Shown one piece after another: positions 22,150 through 33,362 of a DNA stretch of 64,000 nucleotides. The DNA is from Terebella lapidaria (lineage: Eukaryota > Annelida > Polychaeta > Terebellida > Terebellidae). Every line of letters starts with the position of its first letter. Within the stretch, counting starts at the first letter, position 1. Both the position numbers and the translations under genes were made by a program. The notes under the pieces are model-generated. The model was not told the origin of the DNA. It worked only from the letters and a program-made list of their open reading frames with translations, and ran no database searches. The stretch is from NCBI GenBank assembly GCA_949152475.1, contig OX424563.1, positions 22,541,001 to 22,605,000 of the forward strand. Direction: 5' to 3'.

Positions 22150-25100
22150 GTGCAGATATTTCGTCCCATATCAATCCGGTTATTTATCATGTTTGTAACT
22201 ACTAGTATTCACAATTAGGAACAACGCGGTCAAGCATGTATAGTGCATGTGATCATTCACCCGCCGAGAAAGTACCGTGACTCCACTTGTCAAATGTTTA
22301 TCGATATGTCGTCCACGCAGGCCATCGACCGGTGTTTGGGTAGTTTGGGGCCCGTGTCATTGGCTCAATACCTCCGCCACATTTTGGGCACAGATTTACC
22401 AAAGGCGAGACGCTTCTTCTCCGGATTTGCATTTGCTCACGCAAGAATATCGTTCCACTCATTGATTGATCCAATGAATGGTAAATCAATTATAGGGCTG
22501 AGGATATTTTTTTCACTCACAATGATTTTTTTTAGTTACGTTTTTTCCCACTCATTGGTGTTCCTACTAAAGGCCAATGAATCATGGCACATTATTTTCA
22601 ACGATGCCATTTAATAACATCACATAACATCACATGAGAATGTTGGACTTTCGCTGTTTATACAGAGTACCGTTTCTAATAACTACTGTTGACGCTGATG
22701 AATGACATTGGAGACCTAATGTTCGTAGTCCAAAGTGCCAACGGGGCAACTGAAAAAAAATTCAAGTCAACACAATTTTCCACATATGAAAAATTTTGAA
22801 TTGTTCCTGCAGAAATGGCATATCAACCAATAACTCTTAAGGAAAGCATTTACATTAATATCCATCGATCCTTTTTTGTTTGCACGACTCTTTCAGTATT
22901 GACAGTGCTTTGGTTGAAGCCCTGGAACAAGACAAGATGCACTTGAACAAAACACCTCTAATATCTTAACGTGGAGGGATATATTAATAGCAGGCGTCCG
23001 GGCTTGCAACGAGGCAGCTCATCGAAATGCAACTAAGGTACACAGAGACAGACTGGTACATTTGCAAATGGCGCAGGTGACCTCCATCATTTGACTGTTC
23101 AATTTTCTTCATTTTTGATTTTTTTAAATGCTTTATGATATCGATCGCTAGAGGTGTCCTGAACATCGCTTGTTTATTTTAAACACTGCTATTCGATCAA
23201 ATGATGATGGGGTATTCAAATCCATCATCCAATATAAATATATCCTTTGAACTCACAAACCGATGTTTTCAAGGCTGTTTAGTGACAATCAAAAATCGCA
23301 AATCATGGGGAATCTCAATGGGAAACAAAGGCAGATGAGGAAACAGCCAGTTGAAGATAGAGGTCGTACATACAATTTATTGTCCACGACAATATCCGGC
23401 AGATATTTGCAGCAGATCTACATATTAACCCGAATGCACTTGTTTACAGGAGCTGGAAGGTGTTCTGAATACCGGTATTTCCCTTTGGGTTTCTACAACA
23501 ACTTGTTTTTTCCATATTGGGTTAAAACCAATATTGTATATGAAACTCGAACTTAGGACATTCCCCCATTGCCTCTTCTCTCAGAGCAAGGAGAGGGGTT
23601 GGTGGTGGTGGGGGGGGGGGGTCACACTCAAGAGGGAAAGACTATACTAATGGATAAATGAATGTGTTCCGTCTCGCTATTACTCCGAATAATCGTCTTT
23701 CCGTACAAAAAAAATATATATTGAGCTATAGATCAAAATTATTAAATAAAGCGAGCTAAATACATCATCTTTGTGATTTCCTCTTACACAATATATGTAT
23801 ATCGGTTTTTAGCAGAGTATTTGCTGCAAATCAGCATCAAACCAAGAAAATAATAAGTAGGTCGCTGGTTTAGAACAAACTATCCATGTATCTTCGTAAA
23901 CACAGCTATATGCACGAATACATGAGAATGCGATAAACATGGATACAATATTGGACACAGTGTGGAGAACCAGCTGATGGTTAGTGCAGCGGATTGTAAT
24001 TATTTGTATTCGGGAAATTATCGCCTCTTTTATGGGAAAATCATGTCCATGATGTATTGGAACGGGACTGCAGCCATTCCGTAATGAAATCTATAATAAA
24101 ATACCAAATATGACGTAATAATTATTAAATAATATGTTTTACCACTTGGTAGCACTTGCAGATGTATGGATGTTCGAAACAATTATCTGCATCAGCCTCC
24201 ATTATTATGTAATATTCTGTTATTGATTATTAACTGCTATGGAACATTCTTGCTCAAACATGGAAAATACATTTGTAGTGTAAAGCTGTTCTGCCTGATA
24301 ATGACCTAGTAGCCACTCGCACTTTAAATCGATTTCACATCCTTTTCTCACTCTGTAGTTTGTTTCAAACGTGACGCAATCGGTAGAAACAATTATATTC
24401 AATTTATGTCCAGATACTACTGATCCATGGCGCCGTTAATGTGCAGTCATCATATATTATGGAAGACATTTCCAGGAAAAGTAGACTGCAACATTCATCA
24501 ATTGTTCTGCAATACTTCAACAGTGATGTCTGATCGTAGTCCAATGTTATACGTAAGGGCATTCCCTCAAAAGAAAGATAATGTTGAATAGACGCGATTT
24601 ATATGAAACCAGTAGGTTGTCAGCTCTGTAATGCGAGAGGAGTGTAGGCAGACTATATCAAGTTTATGTCTTTCATGAAATTTTCAGATAATGAAATTCA
24701 GTTTCTCTTACAATGAGTAAGAGTTCTATCACTTAATATATAGTGTATTGTTCCCATCTAAATGCCACATTTGCACCATGTTATCATGGTATAGAAATGG
24801 AGTAGGAATATTATTTTTACCCTACATCGTTAGTGCCCAGAATCGGATGGACAGAAACATATGACATTACAACATAGCAGTCGAACCTATTACATGTTAT
24901 GCTGCAGCCAGTTGAAATATCACTGAGATACACCCTCTCCTGCCCCATACTTATTATAAAGTTTTGAAACATTTGCGAATTCATGATATCAACAAAATGG
25001 GAAGACTGTTTTGCTCAGAACAAAGAGTGCATCCACATAAAACACACACTGATACCCTATTGTGTTGTTTCATAACCTCCAAGGACAGCATTCTCATGCA

Positions 25101-25270
25101 ATATTGAATATCGTTTTTTAATTGACTTCTACAGCTGTATATTGAAAACATTATCCCATTTATTGATTGATTACCATGTCCCTGTTTTGCTGAAATGTTT
25201 ATTTAATAATTTTAAAGTGAATTTTCTCAAGGTAAATGTTCTAGTTAACTTACAAGCATGTGAGAACAAA
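22150..25270 (+). repeat. Large tandem unit U1
   Basis: First of seven related direct units. Ordered landmarks shared with the others: CATTCACCCGCC (22258), the GTAAATCAATTA block (22478), GGGAATCTCAATGGGAAACA (about 23307), CCATATTGGGTTAAAACC (23512), GTGATGGTTAGTGCA-like (23977), and GACTGTTTTGCTCAG (25005). U1 is the most diverged of the U1-U5 block. Open frames in corresponding positions of different units are not in the same frame, so I do not call a gene. Confidence 0.65.
23591..23622 (+). repeat. Purine/poly-G tract
   Basis: A GGTGGTGG stretch runs into about 12 consecutive G. It may form a G-quadruplex with neighbouring G-runs. Located in U1 where other units have GAGCACGGGGG, so it looks like a local expansion. 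Confidence 0.6.
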
Positions 25271-28200
25271 TTAGGTATTATTTGAATACAAGACTGGGGT
25301 CGTCATTTTTCCTTCATACGAGTGTCTATATCATTATCAGATAAAGGGTGTCATTAATCAAAATGCAGACACAGGGTTATCAACAGGATTTCTGTGTTGT
25401 GATTAAAACCTATATATGGTAACAAACCATTGTACGTCTTATACAGATTGGTATGGAACAACAGTAATATATGCATAAAAAGACAAGAGTGCAAATAATG
25501 ATTACCCTATATCAATCACCCCATATCAAAGTTATTTTTCACTATTTACAAGTTTACACAAACGCGGTCAAGCAAAGTTTAAGCGACCAGTCAAAAATAC
25601 ATCATTCACCCGCCATGAAAATACTGTGACCCCTTGTCAAATGTTTCATTGATGTGTCCTCAACGCGAACAATCGACCGGTATTAGCATCAAGTCCGGGA
25701 TCGGTGTCATTGCCTACGGAAGACCGTAATTGCCAGGTGTGAAAATATATTTATCTGGCGGCCGCCACTTAACTATCTGGCGGCCGCCACAAAATATTCG
25801 CTCCCCTCCTGCCTCAATAAATTTAGCGAATATTTGTTTGCGCGATGAAATGTACATATTTTCATGTCATTGATTGGTATCATGGACCATAGGGCAACTT
25901 TCAATACATATTCCATAGGTGAAAAAAATACAATATTAATCAGATAATTAGACGAATATTTGTCACCACCATCGAATATGCACTGTTTTTATTTATTCAC
26001 ATACCCCCTTTAACCTATATATCAAGGTAGCAACCATGATTGCAGAGGGCCTAGTTGCCATGGCCACAACAAATAACATCAATTCATTGATGATAAGTTT
26101 TGTTGAATAATTTGCATATCAACCGTCCCCTCCCCCCCACGTCACCCCATATAATATTGTCTCGTTAAAAACAGTATGTAGATGATGTCACGACTTTTAT
26201 TTGGATACTAATTAGCAACATGTACAGTATATGGCTTTACAAGAATCTCCTACAGAGATTATTATGTGGCGGCCGCCAGATAAATAAGTGGCGGCCGCCA
26301 GATAATTAAGTGGCGGCCGCCAGATAAATATATTTTCACACCTTGCAGTACCTGGCTTCAACGGGCTTCCGTAATTGCCTCAATACCTCCGCCACCCTTC
26401 AATATCCGTGGCACAGATTTCCCAGAGGTGAGACGCTTCTTGTATAGGTTTGTATTTGCACACGCGAGAATATTGTTCCACCAATTGATTGGCCATTGAA
26501 TTGTAAATCAATTACCGGTGAGGATATCATGAAATGTTCTCACTCACACTGAATCTGTTCAGTGTGGTATAATCATTGCTCAATGATATATTCGTGGTTT
26601 CCTGCTGAAGGCCGATTAATCATTATACCTTATACAAATGCTGATATTCAATTACAATACCAGATAAATCAAAGTGGCTATCAAAGATCCATCTATTGCT
26701 GTTTATACAGAATTACGGTTTCCGATATTTGTCATTACTGACGGTGGCAATCGGTCGTGACAAATGGCATTGATACCTGTCTGCATTAAATGTATGAATA
26801 TTCATAGTTCGAAATGTGAATTGGGCAATTTGAATATAAATTTTTTTCGAGCCATTTACTTGGCATCACCATTGACAAAATAGTTTGAATATGTGAACCA
26901 TGATGTCGAGCTCCCATGGCAAACGCATCAAAACAGAATTATCAGGGAAGACTTGTACAGGATGAATTTTCTTGTAAGATCATATAGCGTTTAGAAGAAA
27001 AATGTTTTTACACTGGAAATATAAAACGGAGTAATAGTCCTGTGAGATCGATTCATCGGACAAAGGTTGCAACTTCAGTCGTCCTACATGTTGGATATTT
27101 TATACTTTGTTCCACCAATTTTATTTCATCCTGTGTGAAATATCAGTTGTTTCTACCATACTTATTCATGAACCGATGTGACAATATATCAGAACATTTC
27201 TCTCTTTTTGTGAACCCCCCTGATTTCAGTAATGTTTATTGGTCCAATTGATTGTCATATATTTATATCCCAATGTATTCACATATCCCTGCTCCAACGC
27301 CGTTAAGTGGCATTGAAAAACTGCAAGTATTTACACGAAAATTAATCACGATGAATCTCATTGGAACAATAAACCAGATGGGAGAAAAACCAGTTGAATA
27401 TTGATGTTGTCTGTACAATTTATTCTGAAGAGGATGCCTCAGAGATATTACTAAAAGATGTACATGTATAATTGAATATAATCAGAGCCAGAGGGTGTAT
27501 TAATTATATCTCCTGAAGGGTTCTACAACACGTTTAATCCATATTGGGTTAGAAGCAAGGTTTTCATATTGAACTCAAACTCAGCATTGATCTCAGCATC
27601 GATTGTCATTCATTGTTCATGGTGCTTTTGACTGCGGGTTGTCCATCGGAATAAGACGCACTCAGACGGAAACATTCTGAGTACATTAATGGTTATTTTT
27701 CGATACTGTATTGCTGGAAATATCAGTTAATATGTAGAGAACAGGTACATTGTAAATAGCCAAGGTATTGATCACATAGTCTCATTTGAATGCATTCGCA
27801 GACAAAATCACTTAAGTACATGTAAACCAAAAGGCCTTTGTGTTCTCCTCTTAGACAACATTGTATTCTTTTATGAGATCGTCTTTTTCAAACCAGCTAA
27901 TGCAAACCAGAAAAGATTAGTAGAACACTGGTTAACAAAACAACTACAACTGTAATTCATTTATACATGTATACAAAAAGATGACAATAAAATTAACATT
28001 GATACATTACGGAAAATAATATCAAGTGTCCACCACATTGTGGAGAATTAGGTGATGGTTAGTGCAATATACTAATTATTCATATCATGGCAAGGAACGC
28101 CTCTTTCATGGTGAAATTATGTTCATGATGTATGGAAGAAAACGCTGTTTCCCGCGTGCTGGAAAACACACGAAGCAGGCTTTGTTTTTGTCACATGCTA

Positions 28201-28367
28201 AAAATATATGATTCTGAAATATTACTTGAGGACACATCGCATATGCCTAGTTAGTTGAAAGATTTTGCTGTCCGATCCTGAAAAAGAATTCTACGCTTGC
28301 AGTTTCCGAACACTTAAACATTCAAGATATCAATATACTGTAAAGACTGTTTTGCTTAGTGTCAATA
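25271..28367 (+). repeat. Large tandem unit U2
   Basis: Landmarks: ACTGGGGTCGTCATT (25293), CAAACCATTGTACGTCTTAT (25424), CACCCGCCATG (25608), TGTGAATTGGGCAATTTGAA (26816), the CCCTGCTCCAACGCCGTTAA block (27284) and GTGATGGTTAGTGCAATATA (28051). Contains the 657-bp MITE at 25716-26372. Its 27000-27300 segment is almost identical to U4 at 34390-34690. Confidence 0.75.
25716..26372. mobile_element. MITE with GGCGGCCGCC-repeat arms and 8-bp target duplication
   Basis: Inserted in U2. Flanks are CATTGCCT (25708-25715) and AATTGCCT (26373-26380), where sister units U1, U4 and U5 have the word once before CAATACCTCCGCC. Ends begin ACGGAAG and match imperfectly for about 20 bp; then follows a near-perfect inverted repeat from GGTGTGAAAATATATTTATC. 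Five copies of the self-complementary GGCGGCCGCC (two left at 25757 and 25779, three right at 26268, 26290 and 26312) are spaced 22 bp and separated by AGATAA-type linkers. The 8-bp duplication fits hAT-like transposition (inference). The interior has no transposase and is AT-rich, in contrast to the GC-only motifs. Confidence 0.8.
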
Positions 28368-29644
28368 TATAATGTGTGAATATTCATAGTTCGAAGTGTG
28401 AATTGGGCAACTTGAATATATTTTTCAAGTCATTCACTTGTCATCACCATTGACAAAATAGTTCAAATATGTGGACCATGGTGGACCGTAATTCCCTTGG
28501 CAAGCACATCAAAACAGAATTATCAGGGAAGACTTGTACAGGATTAATTTTTTTGTAAGGTCATATACTTTGCTCCACCATATTTTTTTCACTAGGTGTA
28601 AACTATCAGTTGTTTCTACTGTACATATTCATCAACCGTTGTGACAACATATCATGACATTTTGCTCTTTTTGTGAACCCCACAGGCTTCAGTAATGTTT
28701 ATTGGTCCAATTGATTGTCATATATTTATATCCCAACGTATTCACATACTCTTGTTACAACGCTGTTAAGTGGCATTGAAAAATCACAAGTATTCAGACG
28801 AAAATTAATCATGGGCTATCGCATCGGAGCAAGATATCAGACGGGAGATCAGCCAGGTAAATATCGAGGTTGCATGTACAATTGATTCACAAGACAATGT
28901 CCCAGGGATATCACTAGTAGATGTACATGTTTACCAAAATGCATCTGTTTTCTTCACCCGCTAAGAGCCAGAGGATGTGTTAGGTATTTCCCCTGTGGCT
29001 TCTACAACAATGCTTTTAATCCATATTTTTAATCCAAGATTTTTTTTAACTCGAACTTAGCATTGATCTCAGCATCGATTGTCACTGTTCATGATGCCTT
29101 TAAGTGCAGGCATCCCTCCTTCGCCACTTCTTAAAGCACGGGGGGTAAGACGCACCCAGAAGGAAACGTTTCAAGTTCACTAATGGTTACTTTTTCGCCA
29201 CTGTATTGCTGGAAATATTAGTCAATATTTACAGATCAGGTGCAATGTAAATAGCCATGGTACATATTCACATATATTCCTTTGAATGCATTCGCAGACA
29301 AGTTCAGTTAAGTACATCCAAACAAAATGCCTTCGTGTTTTCCTCTTAGACAACATGTATTCTTTCTGGAGAGCATCTCTTTCAAACCAGCAAACTCACA
29401 GAAAATACTTACAGTAGTAGAAGACTGGTCAACAAAACAATGTGTTCATTTATACACATGCACAAATAGATGACAATGAAATTACCATTGATACATTACG
29501 GAAAATAAATCAAATCAAGTGTCCAACACGTTGTTTAGAATTAGGTGATGGTTAGTGCAATATACTAATTATTCATATCATTTTATTCCGCACCTTTTGT
29601 ACTAGTTTTTATCGCAACCAGTTATGGTGGAACTATTCACTAAT

Positions 29645-29835
29645 GTTGTACACTAATTCCATCTGGTGTTCAGTAGAAACAACTATAATTACACACTGTC
29701 TGTCCATGATGACGCCAGTGTAGCTTTAGATATGAATGTTTGGTTGGGCTTTGTTTCTATTCTGAAAGTTTGGAAATAAGGTTTTTTTATTGACATCATC
29801 AAAATTTGGTTAACAGCTGTAATAGGTTGATACAT
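29645..29835 (-). repeat. Interspersed repeat family S, fragment
   Basis: Reverse-complement match to 10285-10560: CAGTAGAAACAACTATAATT, GATGACGCCAGTGT, TTGGGCTTTGTTTCTATTC, GACATCATCAAAATTTGG and GTAATAGGTTGATAC appear in the expected order. Confidence 0.6.
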
Positions 29836-29928
29836 ACAATCCCGAGAAAATTTTCGCAAAGTCCGAGTGGCTTTTAACAATAGTTTTAGATTTCTGATGG
29901 GTTATGACCGGAGATGTAGTGCCAGTGG

Positions 29929-31256
29929 CACTGTCGGAACCCCGACTACCGTAACGTCACGTTACGGTAGTCATTAAGATGGCGGAAAGTGTGTCGATTC
30001 GTTTTGTTTCCTATCAATTTTTTTTGATAAGTTGTGCGATACAGTGTCAAATTGGAACAATTTTGAAGCCACGAAGTGTATGCAGTTATCAGGCCCACTA
30101 GAGTAGCCAGAGCAGCGAGTGTACGTGTGATATTCGTTCGATAAGGAAACAATGACGACTACCGTAACCATGGTAACGTCAGGTAGTATCAGAGTAGTGA
30201 CTACCGTAACGCGAACGGCCGACTACCGTAACGTTACAAACCAAGCAGATCATTGATGTGCTATTTTGTTTCATATACTAATTCTCCACAACAAATATCT
30301 CGTTTCCTTTTGTGGGTATACAACTGCCAGGTTGTGTATCTGTTGCCAGTATTATATCGTTCATGAATGGCTACATAGGCAGTCCCACTGTTGCAAATAA
30401 TTATATGGATAATCCTATTTAATTACAGGGCACTTATCAAATAGCAATGGATATATATAGTTGCAATGTTATATAGCCCTTTATCAATATATAGTTAATA
30501 TTATATAGCCCTTTATCAATAACTATACAGACCTTGTATGTAACAGCTCCTTGTTTGTCGTTGACTGATATGTTCATGGATCAGGAGCTCGAAATTCGGA
30601 TTTGGACTTGATTGCCTGGAATTTATGCCTGCTTCGCATCTTGACTTTGTTGAATCTATAGCAATTATCTGGTCATAACTCTCGTAGTTTAAAATTTCGT
30701 GGTCAACGTACGGTATTAGTGTAATGAATACGCAAACATCCGAATTTTCAAGTTGTTACTCCAAAATAGACATAGGTTTTATGGGTGTGAATTTGATTTG
30801 TAGATCATCGCAGCAACTTTTACAGCGGACGGATTGAATATAGATACCATTTTGTTATATATATATTTTTTGTCATTTGTTCTGCATCTGAAACCCATCT
30901 CTGTAATGATGAGAATGATTGTTGTTTAATTTTACGTGCGTATTGGCCAAATCACAGTAGTGACGTTACGGTAGTCCTAAGCCGCAGATCGGTCTCGTTA
31001 CGGTAGTCGGACCGAAACGTTACGGTAGTCAATAGCAAATCTTATCAACGACTTTTATCCCGAAAATGCCGTTACAGCCTATTCTGCATGACAATATATA
31101 TATTCTAAATGTCTCATACTATATGTCTGTGGAATAGTTCGTGTCAGTATATTTTTGTTAGCAAGAAAACAGCAGACAATTAAACGAATCGATTCACCTT
31201 GCGCCATCTTCATGACTACCGTAACGTGACGTTACCGTAGTCGGGTTCCGACAGTG
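29929..31256. mobile_element. CACTGTCGG-ended MITE with iterated CTACCGTAACG motif and perfect 5-bp target duplication
   Basis: 1328 bp, bounded by about 56-bp terminal inverted repeats starting CACTGTCGGAACCC and running into AAGATGGCG, with few mismatches. AGTGG stands immediately outside both ends (29924-29928 and 31257-31261), an exact 5-bp duplication. The motif GACTACCGTAACG occurs forward in the left half (near 29945, 30157, 30199, 30221) and inverted in the right half (near 30964, 30996, 31018), plus palindromic pairs in each terminus. The centre is unique AT-rich DNA without a transposase. Termini beginning CAC with a GC-rich 5-bp duplication are shared by Transib/RAG-type transposons, while CACTG starts also occur in CACTA/EnSpm (usually 2-3 bp duplications). 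Superfamily unresolved. Confidence 0.8.
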
Positions 31257-31839
31257 AGTGGAATGTTCACTACCACAAGTATTGATGATTTTAATATCTT
31301 ATAAGGAAATGTACGTATAGTTTTAACGCTCGTGTTTCGAAATCTACAAATATTCTTATGCACTTTTTTGCATAAGAATTTTGCATTCTTTCAAAACGTT
31401 TTTGTCCTGCCATCTACACGGGAGTTTTACAACTGCATCTATCTCAGGCGAACTGTATTATGTGCAATTGTTTTGGTTCTCATTTATGTGGGCATATCCT
31501 CTGTTTTTATTCTTGTTCATATATGGACCTTGTGTCTGGAATAAACACATTCGATTCAAATCAATATCATGGAAAGTAGCGCCTCTTTCATGGGGAAATT
31601 ATGTTCATGATTTATAAAATCAAACGCTGAATCATGACGAATCACAAGATCGGAGGTCGAGTGCTTTTTCCCGCGTGCTGGAAAACACACGAAGCAGGTT
31701 TGGTTTTCATCACATGCTATGAATATATGATTCTGAATTATTAGGTGAGGACACATCGCATATGCCTGCTAGTAAGTAGAAAGATTTTGCTGTCCGACCC
31801 TGAAAAATAATTCTACGCTTGAAGTTTCCAAACATTTAA

Positions 31840-32544
31840 CCTTTTCGCTACTGACCCACCCCTCAGCATCCATACTGAGCCGCGTCATGTATGAAATGAT
31901 AGGATTTCTATATGTTTGATTATTTTTATACAAAGATGTTTCAGAGAAAATGTGTGACAATAAAGTCATATTATGGTGTGCTATTTCCACATAGTATACT
32001 TTTCAACACCGTTTCATCAGTTGCCGTGGAGCCAAGAAAAAAATTATAGGGACCAAACAGATGACTATTTCCATTTACTTTATAATACAACCATATTCGA
32101 ATTTGTAATGAAATATAACCCAAAACATTTTACTGAGTACTTGTAGTCTTCTATATTTGTTATGAAGTGAAGATCGTGGGTTTTGATAGTGTTTACAGCA
32201 TGTCAATATCTTGAATAGTTATGGATATATTAAAGTTTTAGTGAAAATTGTCTATAGTCCGACCCATTGTAATCTGTACCTGTGACGTCGCAAGGTTAAT
32301 GACAGGTTAATTATTCGATTAACTAAACAGTCAATTAAGCTTCAAAATATCAATCGGTTGCAATACGTATGTGCTAGTTTAGCGTGTAGGTACATTCTCG
32401 GGTATATATAACATTAAATACAATCAGTGGACAGTTACCTATACGTCTATTGGTTGTCAAATTTATGGTTACGCAGCGTAACCATCAGTACAGCAGCAGG
32501 GGTGTGGTATGGTTACGCAGCGTAACCATGAGTAGTGAAAAGGG
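31840..32544. mobile_element. Insertion in U3 with CCTTTTCNCTACT ends and GGTTACG palindromes
   Basis: Sister units run from AACATTTA directly to GCATTCAAGAT. Here about 705 bp intervene, starting CCTTTTCGCTACT (31840-31852) and ending in the inverse AGTAGTGAAAAGG (32531-32543). Near the right end two identical 21-bp palindromes (arms ATGGTTACG and CGTAACCAT, loop CAG) lie at 32465-32485 and 32509-32529. The left end lacks them, suggesting the right terminus was expanded. The target duplication is unclear (ACATTTAA against GCATTCAA). Confidence 0.6.
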
Positions 32545-33362
32545 CATTCAACACTGTAAAGACTGTTTTGCTCAGCGCCAAGAGTGTATACACGTAAAAA
32601 CACAAACTGTTACTCTATATATACAGCATTCTCGTGCAGTAATGAAAATATTGGATATCGTTTGAAGCTACTGTCTTCGAAACCATTCAATATTTTTTTA
32701 AAACTGTATTTCATATTAAACATGCTAAATTATCTGAAATAGACATACATCAAATGTAATGACTATTACCAGTCCTCTGGGAAATATCGCTCATTTGAAC
32801 AGGCGGTTCTCGCGTAAATACAGGAACTGTATCCATCACACGCAGATGTACACAAAGCATAGAAGTGCAAATGGACTGACCATTTCACGTTCATCATGGT
32901 TCATCACTGATTAGTTTCTCACAACTACACTATATATGCACATACAAACTGGAAACTGTATTCGATGTGGACTTCTAAGCGTGATTCGGGCATTTGTTAC
33001 ATTCGGATTTGATGGATACACTTTCGTTTGTTTATATACAATCCCGGTACAAAATGTGTAATAAAACGGACGAAAAGACACCTCGGTCAATTGTAATGGT
33101 CAAAATCATTGAACACACCTTTTGTTTTCTTGCATTAGATGTTTTGCAGAAAAATGTATTTTTGAAAAAAAAATATTGCATGCATTCGAAGGCAGTAGCT
33201 TTAATACTCCAGTTCCATGTTGCACACATTACCCCATTTATCGATTACATTGTACTAGTATCTGTCTTGTTGAGATTTTGTATTGGATAACTTTAATGGG
33301 ATGAGACTATTTGCTTGCAACGTCACTGCTCTGGTTCACTTACAAGCCTGTGAATGCGAATT

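Larger units (their letters stand above)
29582..31562. mobile_element. About 2-kb insertion in U3 flanked by ATATCAT
   Basis: Sister units read ATTATTCATATCATGGCAAGG. Here CATATCAT (29574-29581) and AATATCAT (31563-31570) bracket the insert, an 8-bp duplication with one mismatch. The right end reads TGGAATAAACACATTCGATT. The insert itself contains a family S fragment (29645-29835, minus) and the nested 1328-bp element at 29929-31256. Convincing terminal inverted repeats were not found, so the class is open. Confidence 0.55.
28368..33362 (+). repeat. Large tandem unit U3 (5'-deleted, enlarged by insertions)
   Basis: Joins the end of U2 (GACTGTTTTGCTTAG) directly to the GTTCGAAGTGTGAATTGGGC landmark at 28393, so the first third of the unit is missing. 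It carries two insertions not found in sister units: 29582-31562 and 31840-32544. It ends with the GACTGTTTTGCTCAG landmark near 32560 and about 800 bp of less conserved DNA. Confidence 0.7.

Noticed and set aside
22243-22614. 123-codon plus-strand frame in U1, partly overlapping similar frames in U4 and U5.
   Set aside because: The similar peptide pieces fall in different frames with stops and indels between units, so no common protein is encoded.
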